A DNA stretch of 64,000 nt from Moritella sp. 24 (GCF_018219155.1 NZ_CP056123.1:3915505-3979504), one strand, 5' to 3'; positions 23,246 to 33,594 are shown, counted from the stretch's first letter. Notes: generated by a model not told the origin, from the letters alone. A program made the numbers and translations.

Positions 23246-23346
23246 CTATATGTAGAATTGTTTTTCAGCATTACCAACTACGACAGCGTAAGTAGGAACT
23301 ATCTCGGAAACAAGGCGCCATCACAGCGGTTTTACCTATTGTTATA
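23246..23346 (-). pseudogene. C-terminal remnant of a hexapeptide-repeat acyltransferase
   Basis: Reading minus from the stop of the intact fdtB gene, one frame gives [12 protein letters not shown] and, after a frameshift, EIVPTYAVVVGNAEKQFYI and a stop. That is the typical end of a left-handed beta-helix (hexapeptide) acyltransferase, of the form IGKNAVIGAGSVVTKDVP-YAIVVGNPAK. It does not resemble the C-terminus of the intact acyltransferase at 24459-25214, so it comes from a different parent. It directly precedes the aminotransferase pseudogene, mirroring the intact acyltransferase-aminotransferase order. Confidence 0.72.
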
Positions 23347-24462
23347 TCAGCTAAAATCGTTAACAACGCTGATAACTACATCAACTTCATCTTGACTTAT
23401 AACTGGACTTATCGGAATGCTCAAGACTTGCTGATGTATTTCCTCTGAAATAGGAAACGATGCGTTTTTCCACTCTTGATAAGCATCTTGTTGATGAGGC
23501 GGAGTTGGATAATGAATTAATGATTGCACACTATTATCAGTTAGATAGCTTGCTAACTTGTCACGCTGGGTAGTTTTAATCACAAACAGATGCCAAACAT
23601 GAGCATTTATGTTCTCAACAAGCGGCAACTCAATTAACGGGTTATTAATACCCTTTAAATAAGCCTGAGCAACAGTTTGTCTCGCAATTATCTCTTTATC
23701 TAAATAGCGTAATTTAACACGTAACATTGCCGCTTGGATCTCATCCAAACGACTATTCATACCTTTATATAAATTTTTATACTTTTCGTGTGAGCCATAA
23801 TTTCGCAGTGCCGCAATAGTATTGGCTAATTCACTATCATTAGTCGTGACAGCTCCGCCATCACCAAGTGCACCTAAGTTTTTCCCCGGGTAGAAACTAA
23901 AACCAGCTGCATCACCTAGACTACCCACTTTTTTACTTTGACCTTTTTTATTCGTATATATAGCACCGTGCGCTTGAGCACAGTCTTCAATAACTTTTAA
24001 ATGATGCTTTTTAGCTATAGAATTTATCTCATCCATCGCCGTGACTTGTCCATAAAGGTGGACAGTTAAAATTGCTTTAGTTTTTTCTGTAATTGCAGCT
24101 TCAATTAATACAGGATCTAAATTGAAGGTTTTAATATCAGGTTCAACCAATACTGGTGTTAAACCATTCTCAGAAATAGCAAGAATTGAGGCAATATAAG
24201 TATTTGAAGGGACAATCACTTCATCACCTTTTGCAATTATCCCTAATTCCATATAAGCACGTAAGATAAGTACTAACGCATCTAAACCATTTGCAACACC
24301 TAAACAATATTCAGTTTCACAATACGTAGCAAATTCTTTTTCAAATTCAGCAACTTCTTTACCTAATACATACCAGCCTGAATCAATAACACGAGAGCAA
24401 GCTTCTTTAAGTTCAGTCTGATACTGCTGGTTTACTGCTTTTAAATCTAAGAATGGGATCAT
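23347..24462 (-). CDS. fdtB: dTDP-3-keto-6-deoxyhexose 3-aminotransferase (DegT/DnrJ/EryC1 family)
   Basis: This 371-residue PLP enzyme has [27 protein letters not shown] and the PLP lysine Lys194 in [16 protein letters not shown]. It probably transfers an amino group to C3 of the dTDP-3-keto-6-deoxyhexose made by RmlA, RmlB and the FdtA-like isomerase, giving dTDP-Fuc3N or dTDP-Qui3N. It overlaps the acyltransferase stop by 4 bases. A decayed paralogue lies directly downstream. FdtB and QdtB are not separable by eye. Confidence 0.9.
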   Translation of the reverse strand: MIPFLDLKAVNQQYQTELKEACSRVIDSGWYVLGKEVAEFEKEFATYCETEYCLGVANGLDALVLILRAYMELGIIAKGDEVIVPSNTYIASILAISENGLTPVLVEPDIKTFNLDPVLIEAAITEKTKAILTVHLYGQVTAMDEINSIAKKHHLKVIEDCAQAHGAIYTNKKGQSKKVGSLGDAAGFSFYPGKNLGALGDGGAVTTNDSELANTIAALRNYGSHEKYKNLYKGMNSRLDEIQAAMLRVKLRYLDKEIIARQTVAQAYLKGINNPLIELPLVENINAHVWHLFVIKTTQRDKLASYLTDNSVQSLIHYPTPPHQQDAYQEWKNASFPISEEIHQQVLSIPISPVISQDEVDVVISVVNDFS

Positions 24463-25214
24463 TTTATTTTTATCTCTTCTATTTCACTAATCCAACGCTG
24501 TACATCAACCTCTGAGTACCCTCGATGGAAACGATTTCGCCAAGGATATGCTTTTATTTTAGGGTTGTTGTGTAACCGTAAAATTTTAGCATCACATATG
24601 ACTTTGGCCGGACTACCTGAGGCGACTTTACCAGCTAAAACGTTTCCTTTAACGATTGAGCCAGCAGCAATGACTGCATCTTTCCCTATATTCACACCTG
24701 GTAAAACAAGCACTTTAGCCGCTAAAACTGCAAAGTCTTCAACTGTAACTCCCAGTAGCTTATCACTTGGTGGTGTCGGATCATTGGTGAGTAGTACTTC
24801 CGGAAACATCCAAACATAATTACCAACTTGGGACTCTTTACCAATATGAACATCCGCATGCATTTTTGTATAATGTCCAATCGAGCAATCTCCTTGGATA
24901 TCACCTCTTGAACCTAGCTGACAATAATTACCAATAGCACTATTCTCTCGGATCGTAACGTAATGACCCGTTTGGAAGTTCTTCCCAATTGTCGAACCAA
25001 TATAGATTGTTGAGTGGCTACGTATTATCGAATTTTCACCAATAATTAAAGTATTTGTGATTGCTAATCTTGTCGCTATGCCGATCTCACAATATGAACC
25101 TATTTGAGTACCTTTTTTGATTATCACATTCTCATGTATGACACAAAATGGGCCAATAGTTACGTTTTCTTGAATTTCGGCTTTGTCAGATACAATTGCA
25201 CTTGGATGGATCAT
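24459..25214 (-). CDS. fdtC: Hexapeptide-repeat sugar N-acyltransferase (FdtC/QdtC-like)
   Basis: This 251-residue left-handed beta-helix protein carries many imperfect hexapeptides from residue 2 ([20 protein letters not shown]) to about 200 ([10 protein letters not shown]). A C-terminal extension of about 45 residues follows. Relatives acylate the 3-amino group of dTDP-Fuc3N or dTDP-Qui3N, usually with acetyl-CoA. Here an ACP, an acyl ligase and a reductase are encoded upstream in the same operon, so the acyl donor may be an ACP- or CoA-bound hydroxyacid instead. That substrate is inferred. Confidence 0.8.
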   Translation of the reverse strand: MIHPSAIVSDKAEIQENVTIGPFCVIHENVIIKKGTQIGSYCEIGIATRLAITNTLIIGENSIIRSHSTIYIGSTIGKNFQTGHYVTIRENSAIGNYCQLGSRGDIQGDCSIGHYTKMHADVHIGKESQVGNYVWMFPEVLLTNDPTPPSDKLLGVTVEDFAVLAAKVLVLPGVNIGKDAVIAAGSIVKGNVLAGKVASGSPAKVICDAKILRLHNNPKIKAYPWRNRFHRGYSEVDVQRWISEIEEIKIK

Positions 25215-25216
25215 AA

Positions 25217-25942
25217 TTAAGCAGTACTCCCTGCATCAACAGTAATTGTAGAGCCAGTCATTGAACTAGCACCTTCTGACAACAAAAATATAGTCGCTTG
25301 TGCTGCATCATTAACATGTGCAAGACGCCCTAGGGGACTTCTGCGGGTGATTGAAGCTAATTTATCACCTTGTAAGCCTTGGGTCATATTAGTTGCCATA
25401 TAGCCAGGAGCCAAAGTATTAACGGTTATATTCGCTCGACCTAGTTCACGCGCCAAAGATTTGGTAAATCCGCCTAATGCAGATTTAGTTGCGCCATAAA
25501 CACTTAAACCATTAAAGCCTGTTGAACCAATAATTGAGCCCACATTAACAATCCGCCCCTCTCGATTTAAAAGCATTGATCTTGAAACATATTTAGCTAA
25601 TAAGATAGGAGCTTCGACATTGACTTTAATTAGCTCAGAGATACTTTTCTCGTGCATCGTAGCTAAAACGCCATCATGTCCCAATGCTGCATTATTAATT
25701 AATGCGTAAGGTCGACCATATGTTTTAACAATATCTTTAACCAAGGCTGAAATACCTTCAGTATTGGAAAAATCAAATGAATGAAAAAATACAGAACTAG
25801 GATTACTTGACATCAAGTGAAGGTAATCTTCAGAGTTCGTCCGACTCACACCAACAACGAGGTACCCAGCGTTCACTAATTGTGAGCTAATTGCAAACCC
25901 TAAACCTTTTGTAGCACCAGAAACTATTACAATTTTACTCAT
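25217..25942 (-). CDS. FabG-like short-chain dehydrogenase/reductase
   Basis: This 241-residue classical SDR has the cofactor motif GATKGLGFAIS, NNAALGHDG, the catalytic serine in NVGSIIGSTG and YGATK. It resembles FabG 3-oxoacyl-ACP reductases. It starts directly at the stop of the acyl ligase gene (TAAATG) and ends 2 bases before the acyltransferase, so it is tightly coupled to both. I infer that it reduces an ACP-bound ketoacyl group (or forms it) for transfer to the amino sugar. A sugar-nucleotide substrate is possible but less likely for this subfamily. Confidence 0.85.
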   Translation of the reverse strand: MSKIVIVSGATKGLGFAISSQLVNAGYLVVGVSRTNSEDYLHLMSSNPSSVFFHSFDFSNTEGISALVKDIVKTYGRPYALINNAALGHDGVLATMHEKSISELIKVNVEAPILLAKYVSRSMLLNREGRIVNVGSIIGSTGFNGLSVYGATKSALGGFTKSLARELGRANITVNTLAPGYMATNMTQGLQGDKLASITRRSPLGRLAHVNDAAQATIFLLSEGASSMTGSTITVDAGSTA

Positions 25943-27289
25943 TTATTTTCTCACTATTTTTCCAGATTCATTGACAGCAATGTTATCAACAAACTTAATC
26001 ATGGCGGGTACTTTGAAAGAGACTAACTCGCTCTTACAAAACATAATTAGCTCTTTTTTAAATACCTTTTCTTCATCTTTTGCTAATGTTTTTTCACTCA
26101 CAATTTCAGCATTAACCAACATTCCAAGAACTGGGTTTTTTTTACCAAAAACTTTCGATTGAACAACATCTGGGTGGCTATTCAACACAGATTCTATTTC
26201 TTCGGGGATTACTTTATTACCACCGACATTAATAGTGCCACTATCACGACCAACAAAGAAAACACGATCATTTATGACTTCAACAATATCACCAGTATTT
26301 ATAAATCCATCGATATCGACATCTAAAGAACCATTAAGTAAGGTATCAGCTCCGCGGTTGCTTTTAATCCATAACAGATCATCAACTATCTTTAATTCAA
26401 TCGATGACAATTTAGAAATACCTATATAATCATATGGAAAACCAGCTTTATAGTCTTTTACAGTAAAGCCAACTCCCGCCTCTGTCGAGGCATATATATG
26501 AATAACGTTTGCATCAACAAAGTGTCTTTTTAATGAATTCAATACCGTTTGGTCTGCAATCTCACCACCTAACGTAATTCTTTTAAGCGGCAGAGAATTT
26601 GAATTTTTAGTCATCAACACTTTACGCCAAAAAGAAGGCGTGGCTGATAAACAATTAACCCCTTTATCTGTAAAATCCGCTACAATTAAATTTAAATCTT
26701 CCTCACTCTCAGAAATAGTTAAAGATGATCCAGAAGCAATTGCTTGAAGATAAACTTGCATTCCAGCAAAACGATTTAGGTCGTAGCATAACCCCCAGTT
26801 AAAATTAGCTCCTTTAACTACATCTTTTTTAGTGGTTTTCATTAAAGAAGCAATATAGTAACTCACCAATTTTGGCGTTCCAGTTGTACCAGAGGTTGAT
26901 AACAACCATTCCTGCTCAGACTTATTCAAGATAACAACATCTGAAACCTTAACGATCTCTATATCGGCATGTGATATTTTAACCACATACTCAATATCAG
27001 CCTTTGAATAAAATTCTTCAATAACGTCTTCTTTTAAACATTGAGGCTGAAGGAATATTTTATGCGCTACAGAAGCAACAAGAGGAAGTGATTTAGCTAA
27101 ATCAAATCTTGAATTTGACACTAAAGCACAGTTTTTCCCAATCAACTCTGGATTCTGATCTTTAAATTTCGCTATTGAACTTTGAATTTCTCCATAAGTA
27201 ATAACTTGATGTCGATTCTGTATATAAACTCGATCACTCGGAATGACATTAAAAGTATCAGTAAATAAATTAATCATTAAATCGCTCAT
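25943..27289 (-). CDS. Acyl-adenylating enzyme (acyl-CoA/ACP ligase)
   Basis: This 448-residue ANL-superfamily enzyme has the phosphate loop LSTSGTTGTPKLVSYY, YASTEAGVGF, NTGDIVEV, GRDSGTINVGGNKVIPEEIE and the terminal catalytic lysine region NESGKIVRK. It activates a carboxylic acid as acyl-AMP and would load it on the ACP encoded just upstream. I start it at the ATG at 27289, inside the ACP stop region; the ATG at 27334 would overlap the ACP by 65 bases and adds an unconserved leader. It resembles in concept the V. cholerae O1 RfbK-RfbL pair for tetronate activation. Confidence 0.88.
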   Translation of the reverse strand: MSDLMINLFTDTFNVIPSDRVYIQNRHQVITYGEIQSSIAKFKDQNPELIGKNCALVSNSRFDLAKSLPLVASVAHKIFLQPQCLKEDVIEEFYSKADIEYVVKISHADIEIVKVSDVVILNKSEQEWLLSTSGTTGTPKLVSYYIASLMKTTKKDVVKGANFNWGLCYDLNRFAGMQVYLQAIASGSSLTISESEEDLNLIVADFTDKGVNCLSATPSFWRKVLMTKNSNSLPLKRITLGGEIADQTVLNSLKRHFVDANVIHIYASTEAGVGFTVKDYKAGFPYDYIGISKLSSIELKIVDDLLWIKSNRGADTLLNGSLDVDIDGFINTGDIVEVINDRVFFVGRDSGTINVGGNKVIPEEIESVLNSHPDVVQSKVFGKKNPVLGMLVNAEIVSEKTLAKDEEKVFKKELIMFCKSELVSFKVPAMIKFVDNIAVNESGKIVRK

Positions 27290-27515
27290 AGATATTAACA
27301 AACTCACCAAACGTACTAGGATATACAGGTTCATCCATTAATTGAAAAGGGTCTAAATCCAATTCTTCTTCTAGAAATGCCACTAGAATAGCAAAACCTA
27401 AAGAGTCTAATCCAGTTTCGAGCAAGATCGCATTATCATCAATATTTTCATATTGTTCTGTTTTACCCGTTTGCTCTAATGCTTCGTTAAATTTTTCTAA
27501 AATTAGTTTTCTCAT
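27270..27515 (-). CDS. Acyl carrier protein
   Basis: This 81-residue acidic, helical protein has the phosphopantetheine attachment site LETGLDSLGFAIL with Ser38. It is a dedicated carrier, not the housekeeping AcpP, which is near fabF and has a different sequence. The start codon overlaps the FdtA-like stop by one base and the end overlaps the ligase start, so production is probably coupled. It probably carries the acyl group activated by the ligase at 25943-27289. Confidence 0.9.
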   Translation of the reverse strand: MRKLILEKFNEALEQTGKTEQYENIDDNAILLETGLDSLGFAILVAFLEEELDLDPFQLMDEPVYPSTFGEFVNIYERFND

Positions 27516-27916
27516 TATTTTTCACTTACCATTTTTGTAAATTCGTTATAATCACGGATGTAATCTGATTCATCATAAAAAGAATCTGCTAAAACCATTA
27601 ATACGCAATCATCTGAAAAATCATACATTTCACGCCACATAAATGACTCAATATATAAACCTTGTTCCGGATTATCTAATAACAGTTCAATTTTTTCTTT
27701 ACCATCATCTAATAAAAATCTACAAGAGCCTTTTAATACGATAGCCAATTGCTTTAATTCTTTATGTGCATGAAATCCACGACGTACATTCTCTTTAGTA
27801 TCAAACATATAGTAAACACGTTGAATCGTAAACGGAATGTTTTTATGATCCTCCAGTGAAACTAGGGAGCCCCTGTCATCACCATGGCTTTGAAACTGTA
27901 TGAATTTAATATCCAT
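27515..27916 (-). CDS. fdtA: dTDP-4-keto-6-deoxyglucose 3,4-ketoisomerase (FdtA/QdtA cupin)
   Basis: This 133-residue cupin of the WxcM-like family has DDRGSLVSLED, RVYYMF and the conserved RRGFHAHK with His49 and His51, then LKGSCRFLLDDG. These enzymes move the keto group of dTDP-4-keto-6-deoxy-D-glucose from C4 to C3, setting up amination. It sits 2 bases after rmlA, which fits the RmlA-RmlB-FdtA order of reactions. Whether the product is the galacto (Fuc3N) or gluco (Qui3N) epimer cannot be told by eye. Confidence 0.9.
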   Translation of the reverse strand: MDIKFIQFQSHGDDRGSLVSLEDHKNIPFTIQRVYYMFDTKENVRRGFHAHKELKQLAIVLKGSCRFLLDDGKEKIELLLDNPEQGLYIESFMWREMYDFSDDCVLMVLADSFYDESDYIRDYNEFTKMVSEK

Positions 27917-27918
27917 TA

Positions 27919-28791
27919 CTACCTTGCCCCCTTAATCAAATCTAATAGGTATTCACCATAAGTATTCTTCATTAGTGGTTTAGCTATTTCTTCAATTTGA
28001 CATGCAGTTAACCAGCCTTGATTAAACGCAATTTCTTCCAAACAAGCAATTTTAAAACCTTGACGGTGTTCAATTGTCTGCACGTATTGTCCTGCATCCA
28101 TCAAACTGTCATAAGTACCAGTATCCAGCCAAGCAAAACCACGCCCTAACAATTCAACGTTTAATTTACCACGTTTTAAATACTCATTGTTCACGCAGGT
28201 AATTTCCAGCTCTCCACGAGCAGAAGGCTTAATATTTTTAGCTATTTCAACAACATCATTATCGTAGAAATACAATCCTGTCACAGCAAAATTAGATTTT
28301 GGCTGTTCTGGTTTTTCTTCTATCGAAATCGCTTTATAGTTATCATCAAACTCAACAACGCCAAAACGCTCAGGGTCTTTAACCTTATAACCAAATACAG
28401 TAGCTCCGCTATCCCGACCAGCTGCGCTTAACAATTTTGGTGTAAAACCTTGACCAAAATAAATGTTATCACCTAGAACCAAGCACACATTATCATCGTC
28501 AATAAACTCTTCGCCGATAATAAAAGCCTGCGCTAATCCGTCTGGACTTGGCTGTATTTTGTAAGTTAATTGAATACCAAATTGACTACCATCACCTAAC
28601 AAGCGGATAAAACCAGCTTGATCTTCCGGTGTAGTGATAATCAATATTTCTCTAATGCCTGCTAACATCAATACAGATAGCGGATAGAAAATCATTGGTT
28701 TATCATAAATCGGTAATAGTTGTTTAGATATACCCTTGGTTATCGGATATAAGCGTGTTCCAGAACCCCCCGCTAAAATAATACCTTTCAT
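27919..28791 (-). CDS. rmlA: Glucose-1-phosphate thymidylyltransferase
   Basis: RmlA makes dTDP-glucose. The 290-residue protein starts [18 protein letters not shown] with [25 protein letters not shown] and [15 protein letters not shown], all invariant in the family. It is 1 base downstream of rmlB. No rmlC or rmlD is present, which fits an amino-sugar rather than a dTDP-rhamnose pathway. Confidence 0.97.
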   Translation of the reverse strand: MKGIILAGGSGTRLYPITKGISKQLLPIYDKPMIFYPLSVLMLAGIREILIITTPEDQAGFIRLLGDGSQFGIQLTYKIQPSPDGLAQAFIIGEEFIDDDNVCLVLGDNIYFGQGFTPKLLSAAGRDSGATVFGYKVKDPERFGVVEFDDNYKAISIEEKPEQPKSNFAVTGLYFYDNDVVEIAKNIKPSARGELEITCVNNEYLKRGKLNVELLGRGFAWLDTGTYDSLMDAGQYVQTIEHRQGFKIACLEEIAFNQGWLTACQIEEIAKPLMKNTYGEYLLDLIKGAR

Positions 28792-28792
28792 C

Positions 28793-29863
28793 TTATACCT
28801 TATTTTCCGAGCCTAAACGTTCACAAGAATATGAACCGTCTAATACACGACTCCACCAATCACTATTGCTCAAGTACCATTCAACTGTTTTACGAATACC
28901 GCTTTCAAATGTTTCTTGTGGTTTCCAGTTTAACTCTAGCTCAATCTTACTTGCATCAATCGCATAACGTACATCATGACCCGGTCGGTCTAATACATAG
29001 GTAATTAAATCTTGGTATTGAGCGACACTTTCAGGCTTATTCGGTACTAACTCTTCGAGTAATGAACAAATTGTTTTTACAACATCAATATTGGCTTTTT
29101 CATTATGCCCACCAATATTGTAGGTCTCACCAACAATGCCCTCAGTAACCACTTTATATAATGCTCGAGCATGGTCTTCTACAAACAACCAATCACGAAT
29201 CTGCATACCGTTACCATAAACAGGTAAGGGTTTTCCTTCGACGGCATTTAAAATCACTAATGGAATAAGCTTTTCTGGAAAATGATAAGGCCCATAATTA
29301 TTAGAGCAATTAGTGATTAACGTTGGCAAACCATAAGTACGCTGCCACGCTCGAACTAAATGGTCACTAGATGCTTTAGATGCAGAATAAGGGCTGCTTG
29401 GAGAGTATGATGTTGTTTCAGTAAACAGATCATCAGTTCCTTCAAGATCACCATACACTTCATCCGTAGAAATATGATGAAAACGAAATGTAGTCTTCTT
29501 ATCTACATCGAGTTCATTCCAATAAGCACGTGTAGCTTCAAGTAACGTATATGTACCGACAATATTTGTTTCTATAAATGCCGCGGGACCATCAATTGAA
29601 CGGTCAACATGTGACTCAGCTGCTAAATGCATGACTGCATCAGGCTGATATTGTTTGTATACACGATCTAATTCAGAGCGATTACAAATATCAACCTCTT
29701 CAAAAAAATAACGAGAGTTATCATCCACATCTTTTAATGATTCTAAATTCCCCGCATATGTTAACTTATCAAGATTAACAACCGAATCAGATGTTTTATT
29801 TAAAATATGTCGAACAACAGCAGAACCAATAAAGCCAGCACCACCTGTGATTAAAACTTTCAT
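28793..29863 (-). CDS. rmlB: dTDP-glucose 4,6-dehydratase
   Basis: RmlB converts dTDP-glucose to dTDP-4-keto-6-deoxy-D-glucose. The 356-residue extended SDR has [30 protein letters not shown], the STDEVYGDL motif with the catalytic Asp/Glu pair, [12 protein letters not shown] and [18 protein letters not shown]. It lies just downstream of the Wzx gene and upstream of rmlA, feeding the FdtA/FdtB branch. Confidence 0.97.
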   Translation of the reverse strand: MKVLITGGAGFIGSAVVRHILNKTSDSVVNLDKLTYAGNLESLKDVDDNSRYFFEEVDICNRSELDRVYKQYQPDAVMHLAAESHVDRSIDGPAAFIETNIVGTYTLLEATRAYWNELDVDKKTTFRFHHISTDEVYGDLEGTDDLFTETTSYSPSSPYSASKASSDHLVRAWQRTYGLPTLITNCSNNYGPYHFPEKLIPLVILNAVEGKPLPVYGNGMQIRDWLFVEDHARALYKVVTEGIVGETYNIGGHNEKANIDVVKTICSLLEELVPNKPESVAQYQDLITYVLDRPGHDVRYAIDASKIELELNWKPQETFESGIRKTVEWYLSNSDWWSRVLDGSYSCERLGSENKV

Positions 29864-29874
29864 ATTTAGCCTAA

Positions 29875-31131
29875 TTAAAATATAACTTTACAAGTAATTA
29901 ACAACATGGAAAAAAAATAAATGACATAATTTAATGCGTAAGCGTATGTCATTCCAATTAGTCCATATAGATCAATAAAATAAAATGATAATAGCATGAA
30001 GCTAGCTGAAAATGTGACTTCAGTTATAATGAATACTTTAGTCATAGACTTAGCTAGCATTAAATAAGAGAGTAGCCATGCTATAATTTTAACTACATCA
30101 CCAATCAATTGCCATTTAAACAAATCAAGCATTACTTTAAAGTCTTCAGTGAAAAGTAACCAAACTATAAAATCTCGTAACATATATATTGCCAACGATA
30201 GGCATATGACTATTGGTACAATGATTAAATAACCTTGCTTTAGCTCAGCTCTTAATTCTATTTTTGACGTAATTTCGGATAGTCTAGGTAAGTAATATGT
30301 AGATAATGCTGTTGTAACAACCATAAGGTACATAGATGATATGTACCACATTGCTTGCCAATAACCTGCATCATCCCATGATAAATTTTCACCTATATAA
30401 TCACGAATAAACAGATGCGAAACGGGAACAGTTAATGCCGATGTAAGTGCCATTGCTGAATATGATAGTAATTTACGTCCTTCAGCATTATCAAACTTGT
30501 GTTTAAAGTTACTCAATATAATCTGTTTATGATTACGTAATCGCCATAACACTGTAATAAACACAATCGATTGATTTGTTACCATTGCGATTAATGCACC
30601 GTCCAAACCAAAACTAACAATTAATAATGTTGTAAATATAAGGCTATAAATACTTTGCGTTATATTTATAGCAATAAACGTTCTAATTTCTTTTAAACCA
30701 TTTAGTATTGATAACAATAATTGATTAATGGAATAAAATATTATTGTAAAACCAAACATTATGAATATATAAGTGAATTCATCTGTCTTTAGGGCGTATT
30801 CTGAAATATATTTTGAACATACAATTAAAACAAGACCGACAATAATAGAACAGCTTAGTGTTATTTTAGATGCAGAACTCCACAACTTAGGTAACGGTTC
30901 GCTTTCAGCGCCATATTCAGCCGTATACTTGGTAACACCGGTATTAATACCTCCTTGTGCAATAGTCATGACAAGTTGAGATATATTTTGAAATTGCCCA
31001 ATCAATGCTAATCCAGATGGACCAATTAATATCGATACTGCTTTATTTATAACAAGAGCAGCTATCATTTTTATTGTTGTTGCTATTAGTGTTAAAAAAG
31101 AAGTTTTTGCTAGGTTCATTTTATAATTCAT
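29875..31131 (-). CDS. wzx: O-antigen flippase (WzxE-like)
   Basis: This 418-residue MOP-superfamily protein has about 12 membrane segments. The N-terminal part ([47 protein letters not shown]) resembles the WzxE lipid-III flippase group. It should translocate the undecaprenyl-linked repeat unit to the periplasm for Wzy. The start could also be the ATG at 31119. It lies between wzc and rmlB, the usual border between export genes and the variable core. Confidence 0.87.
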   Translation of the reverse strand: MNYKMNLAKTSFLTLIATTIKMIAALVINKAVSILIGPSGLALIGQFQNISQLVMTIAQGGINTGVTKYTAEYGAESEPLPKLWSSASKITLSCSIIVGLVLIVCSKYISEYALKTDEFTYIFIMFGFTIIFYSINQLLLSILNGLKEIRTFIAINITQSIYSLIFTTLLIVSFGLDGALIAMVTNQSIVFITVLWRLRNHKQIILSNFKHKFDNAEGRKLLSYSAMALTSALTVPVSHLFIRDYIGENLSWDDAGYWQAMWYISSMYLMVVTTALSTYYLPRLSEITSKIELRAELKQGYLIIVPIVICLSLAIYMLRDFIVWLLFTEDFKVMLDLFKWQLIGDVVKIIAWLLSYLMLAKSMTKVFIITEVTFSASFMLLSFYFIDLYGLIGMTYAYALNYVIYFFSMLLITCKVIF

Positions 31132-31265
31132 TATGTTTAATTGAATAAAATCAATATTAATTCTCAGAATTTAACAACCACTGAGACATATTTTATCTAT
31201 TTTGAGACATTCCATGTCTGGCAATCCCTTGTAAAGCCTAGCTATTACGGTTTTTTAGCTACAGG

Positions 31266-33455
31266 TTACGACTTATCACTCTCATAGCTATAGTTATAAT
31301 AACCATACCCATAAGACGCACTTGCCTTCTTCTCTACAGCATTCAGAATAAAGCCTTTCACTTCAATCCCTGCCATTTCAAATCTGTGACGTGCTACTTC
31401 AATTTCTTTTACTGTATTTTGACCAAAACGACCAACCATCAAGGTCGTACCAGCAATAGCACCAACGATACTTGGATCTGTTACAGCAAGTACAGGTGGC
31501 GTATCAATAATAACTAAATCATATTCACTTGATGCCCATTCAACAAAATCAGCAAAGCGAGGGTGCATCAACAGTTCTGAAGGATTGGGTGGGATTTGAC
31601 CTCGGGTAATAACATCTAGATTTTCGATACCCGATGTTTTAATTACGTCTTTAGTTTCCAATTTACCAGAAAGCATTTCTGACAAACCGCGATCCCATTC
31701 CAGGTTGAAATGGCGTTGTAAATAACCTTTACGCATATCACCATCCACCAGTAGTACTTTTTGACCTGTTTTAGCAATCACCGCAGCAAAGTTTACTGAT
31801 ACGAATGATTTACCAATACCAGGCGCAGGGCCTGAAATCATCACTACATTATTCTTCGCTTCCATCATCGCAAAATGCATGCTGGTACGTAAACCACGTA
31901 AGGCTTCAATCGATAAATCAGCAGGATTAGACTCTGCTAATAAAGTTTCGTGCAGTTCAAGTTTCTTCTTACGTTTATTCTTTTTAAGCTTCGCATCCAT
32001 TTCAGCCTGCCAATCAGACATTGGAATGCTGGCATAAACAGGTAACCCTAACGCTTCAACTTCATCTGGGTTTTCAACACCTTTATGCAATGCTGCACGA
32101 ACAAGTACAATAGCAACTGATAGCATGCCACCTAATAGCGTAGCTAATACAACAATTAATGATTTCTTCGGTTTAACCGCATTACTATACGCTTGTGCTG
32201 TATCTAAAATACGTACATTACCAACAGTGCCCGCTTTCAAAATATTCAATTCTTGTACTTTATTTAAAAGCTGAATATAAATTTGCTGGTTCACTTCAAC
32301 ATCACGCTTCATACGTAATACATCACGTTGCGTTTTTGGTAATTTTTGAACTTGTGCGTTTAGCTCATTTTGTTTCTCTAATAATACTTCGCGCTTGTCT
32401 AATAATGACTTATAAGCGGGATGATCTTTAGTAAAGCGTTGACTAATTTCACTTTCTTTAAAGGTCAACTCATTAAGCTGGGCCTCTAAAGCAACCATTA
32501 CTTTTAATGTCGACTGTGCTTCCAACCCTAAGTCAATTGATTCATTGTCTTGACGGAAACGGTTCAAAGTATCTTCAGCAGCTGTTAAACCAACTTTAAT
32601 GTTCGGTAAATGGCCTTGCAAAAACTCTAAACTTTTCTCTGCTTCAGCTGAGTTACGATCCACATTTTGTAAGAAGTAGTTTTGGCTTACGTCATTAAGA
32701 ATATCTTGGATTAATACTTTATCTTCACCACTAAACGATAACTGTAAAATACCTGTTTGCTTACCACGTTCGCTTACCGACAAACCAGCTTGTAGCCATT
32801 GAATCGCATCGAACGAAGAACGCTTCACAACAGCGAATTCATCTGCATTGTTACCCACTAATGACTGTACAAATAAACGGTAATCGTTGTTTTGTGCTAA
32901 TTCACCTACAACACCAGATAAAACTTTACGCTCTTCAGCGTCATATAATGAATAAGTACCTTTACTCGCATCATCAATAACTAAGTTAAATGAAGGTGTC
33001 GCATAACTTGGGATCTCAAAACGACTAATAGTAATGTCATTTTGCTGACCACTCATACGTGCTAATCCTTTACCGATAACTGGTAAATATTTAGGTGCTG
33101 CAAGTGTGGTTAAATTTAACTTTTCAACAGTCAGGCTTAAGATCATGCGTGATTTAATGATCTCAACTTCGGTCGTTGCAGACGATTCACTGGAAAACAA
33201 ATCGCCCATGTCACCAACAAGTGCAGACATACCACCACTTTTTTGTTCAACTTGAATCAACGCATCCGCTTTATAAACAGGTGTTGCTAATAATGCATAG
33301 CTAACACCAAATACAGCGAAGATAAACGTAACAGCGATAATGCTCCAACGCGCATCGAGTAATATGCCGAATAACTTACCTAAATCAATTTCATCTGCAC
33401 CGCTGCTTTGTGGCGATTGCTGCTTGCTGGTCTGATTGAGAGTATTGCTGCTCAT
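31266..33455 (-). CDS. wzc: Polysaccharide co-polymerase / BY-kinase
   Basis: Wzc is an inner-membrane tyrosine autokinase that works with Wza in capsule export. The 729-residue protein has an N-terminal Wzz domain with membrane segments near residues 35-55 and 435-455 and a periplasmic helical part. The cytoplasmic kinase domain has Walker A GPAPGIGKSF, Walker A' LLVDGDMRKG and Walker B YDLVIIDTPPVL. The C-terminus is a tyrosine cluster (SYGYGYYNYSYESDKS), the autophosphorylation tail. It is in the wza-wzb-wzc order. Confidence 0.96.
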   Translation of the reverse strand: MSSNTLNQTSKQQSPQSSGADEIDLGKLFGILLDARWSIIAVTFIFAVFGVSYALLATPVYKADALIQVEQKSGGMSALVGDMGDLFSSESSATTEVEIIKSRMILSLTVEKLNLTTLAAPKYLPVIGKGLARMSGQQNDITISRFEIPSYATPSFNLVIDDASKGTYSLYDAEERKVLSGVVGELAQNNDYRLFVQSLVGNNADEFAVVKRSSFDAIQWLQAGLSVSERGKQTGILQLSFSGEDKVLIQDILNDVSQNYFLQNVDRNSAEAEKSLEFLQGHLPNIKVGLTAAEDTLNRFRQDNESIDLGLEAQSTLKVMVALEAQLNELTFKESEISQRFTKDHPAYKSLLDKREVLLEKQNELNAQVQKLPKTQRDVLRMKRDVEVNQQIYIQLLNKVQELNILKAGTVGNVRILDTAQAYSNAVKPKKSLIVVLATLLGGMLSVAIVLVRAALHKGVENPDEVEALGLPVYASIPMSDWQAEMDAKLKKNKRKKKLELHETLLAESNPADLSIEALRGLRTSMHFAMMEAKNNVVMISGPAPGIGKSFVSVNFAAVIAKTGQKVLLVDGDMRKGYLQRHFNLEWDRGLSEMLSGKLETKDVIKTSGIENLDVITRGQIPPNPSELLMHPRFADFVEWASSEYDLVIIDTPPVLAVTDPSIVGAIAGTTLMVGRFGQNTVKEIEVARHRFEMAGIEVKGFILNAVEKKASASYGYGYYNYSYESDKS

Positions 33456-33504
33456 AATAATGATCTAATTCCAATATTTAAGTTTAAGCGATATAAAGCA
33501 CTGA

Positions 33505-33594
33505 TTAATGTCACTGCTTTTATCCTAAAGTCTATTAATCTCGTTGCTTTTAAGCTAATGGCTCTTAACCTAACTGCTTTTAGCCCAACTTCTT
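33505..33594 (+). repeat. Three imperfect 30-bp direct repeats between wzb and wzc
   Basis: Units start at 33505, 33535 and 33565 with exact 30-base spacing. Each begins TTAA and carries a TGCTTTTA core about 10 bases in. The third unit runs into the 3' end of wzb. They make up most of the 124-base wzb-wzc gap. Confidence 0.7.

Noticed and set aside
25217-27515. ACP, ligase and SDR as housekeeping fatty-acid synthesis genes
   Set aside because: They overlap glycan genes on both sides, there are no fabD, fabF or fabH neighbours, and the ACP differs from AcpP.
32195-32431. Plus-strand ORF inside wzc
   Set aside because: Opposite-strand shadow of a well-conserved kinase gene, with no ribosome binding site.
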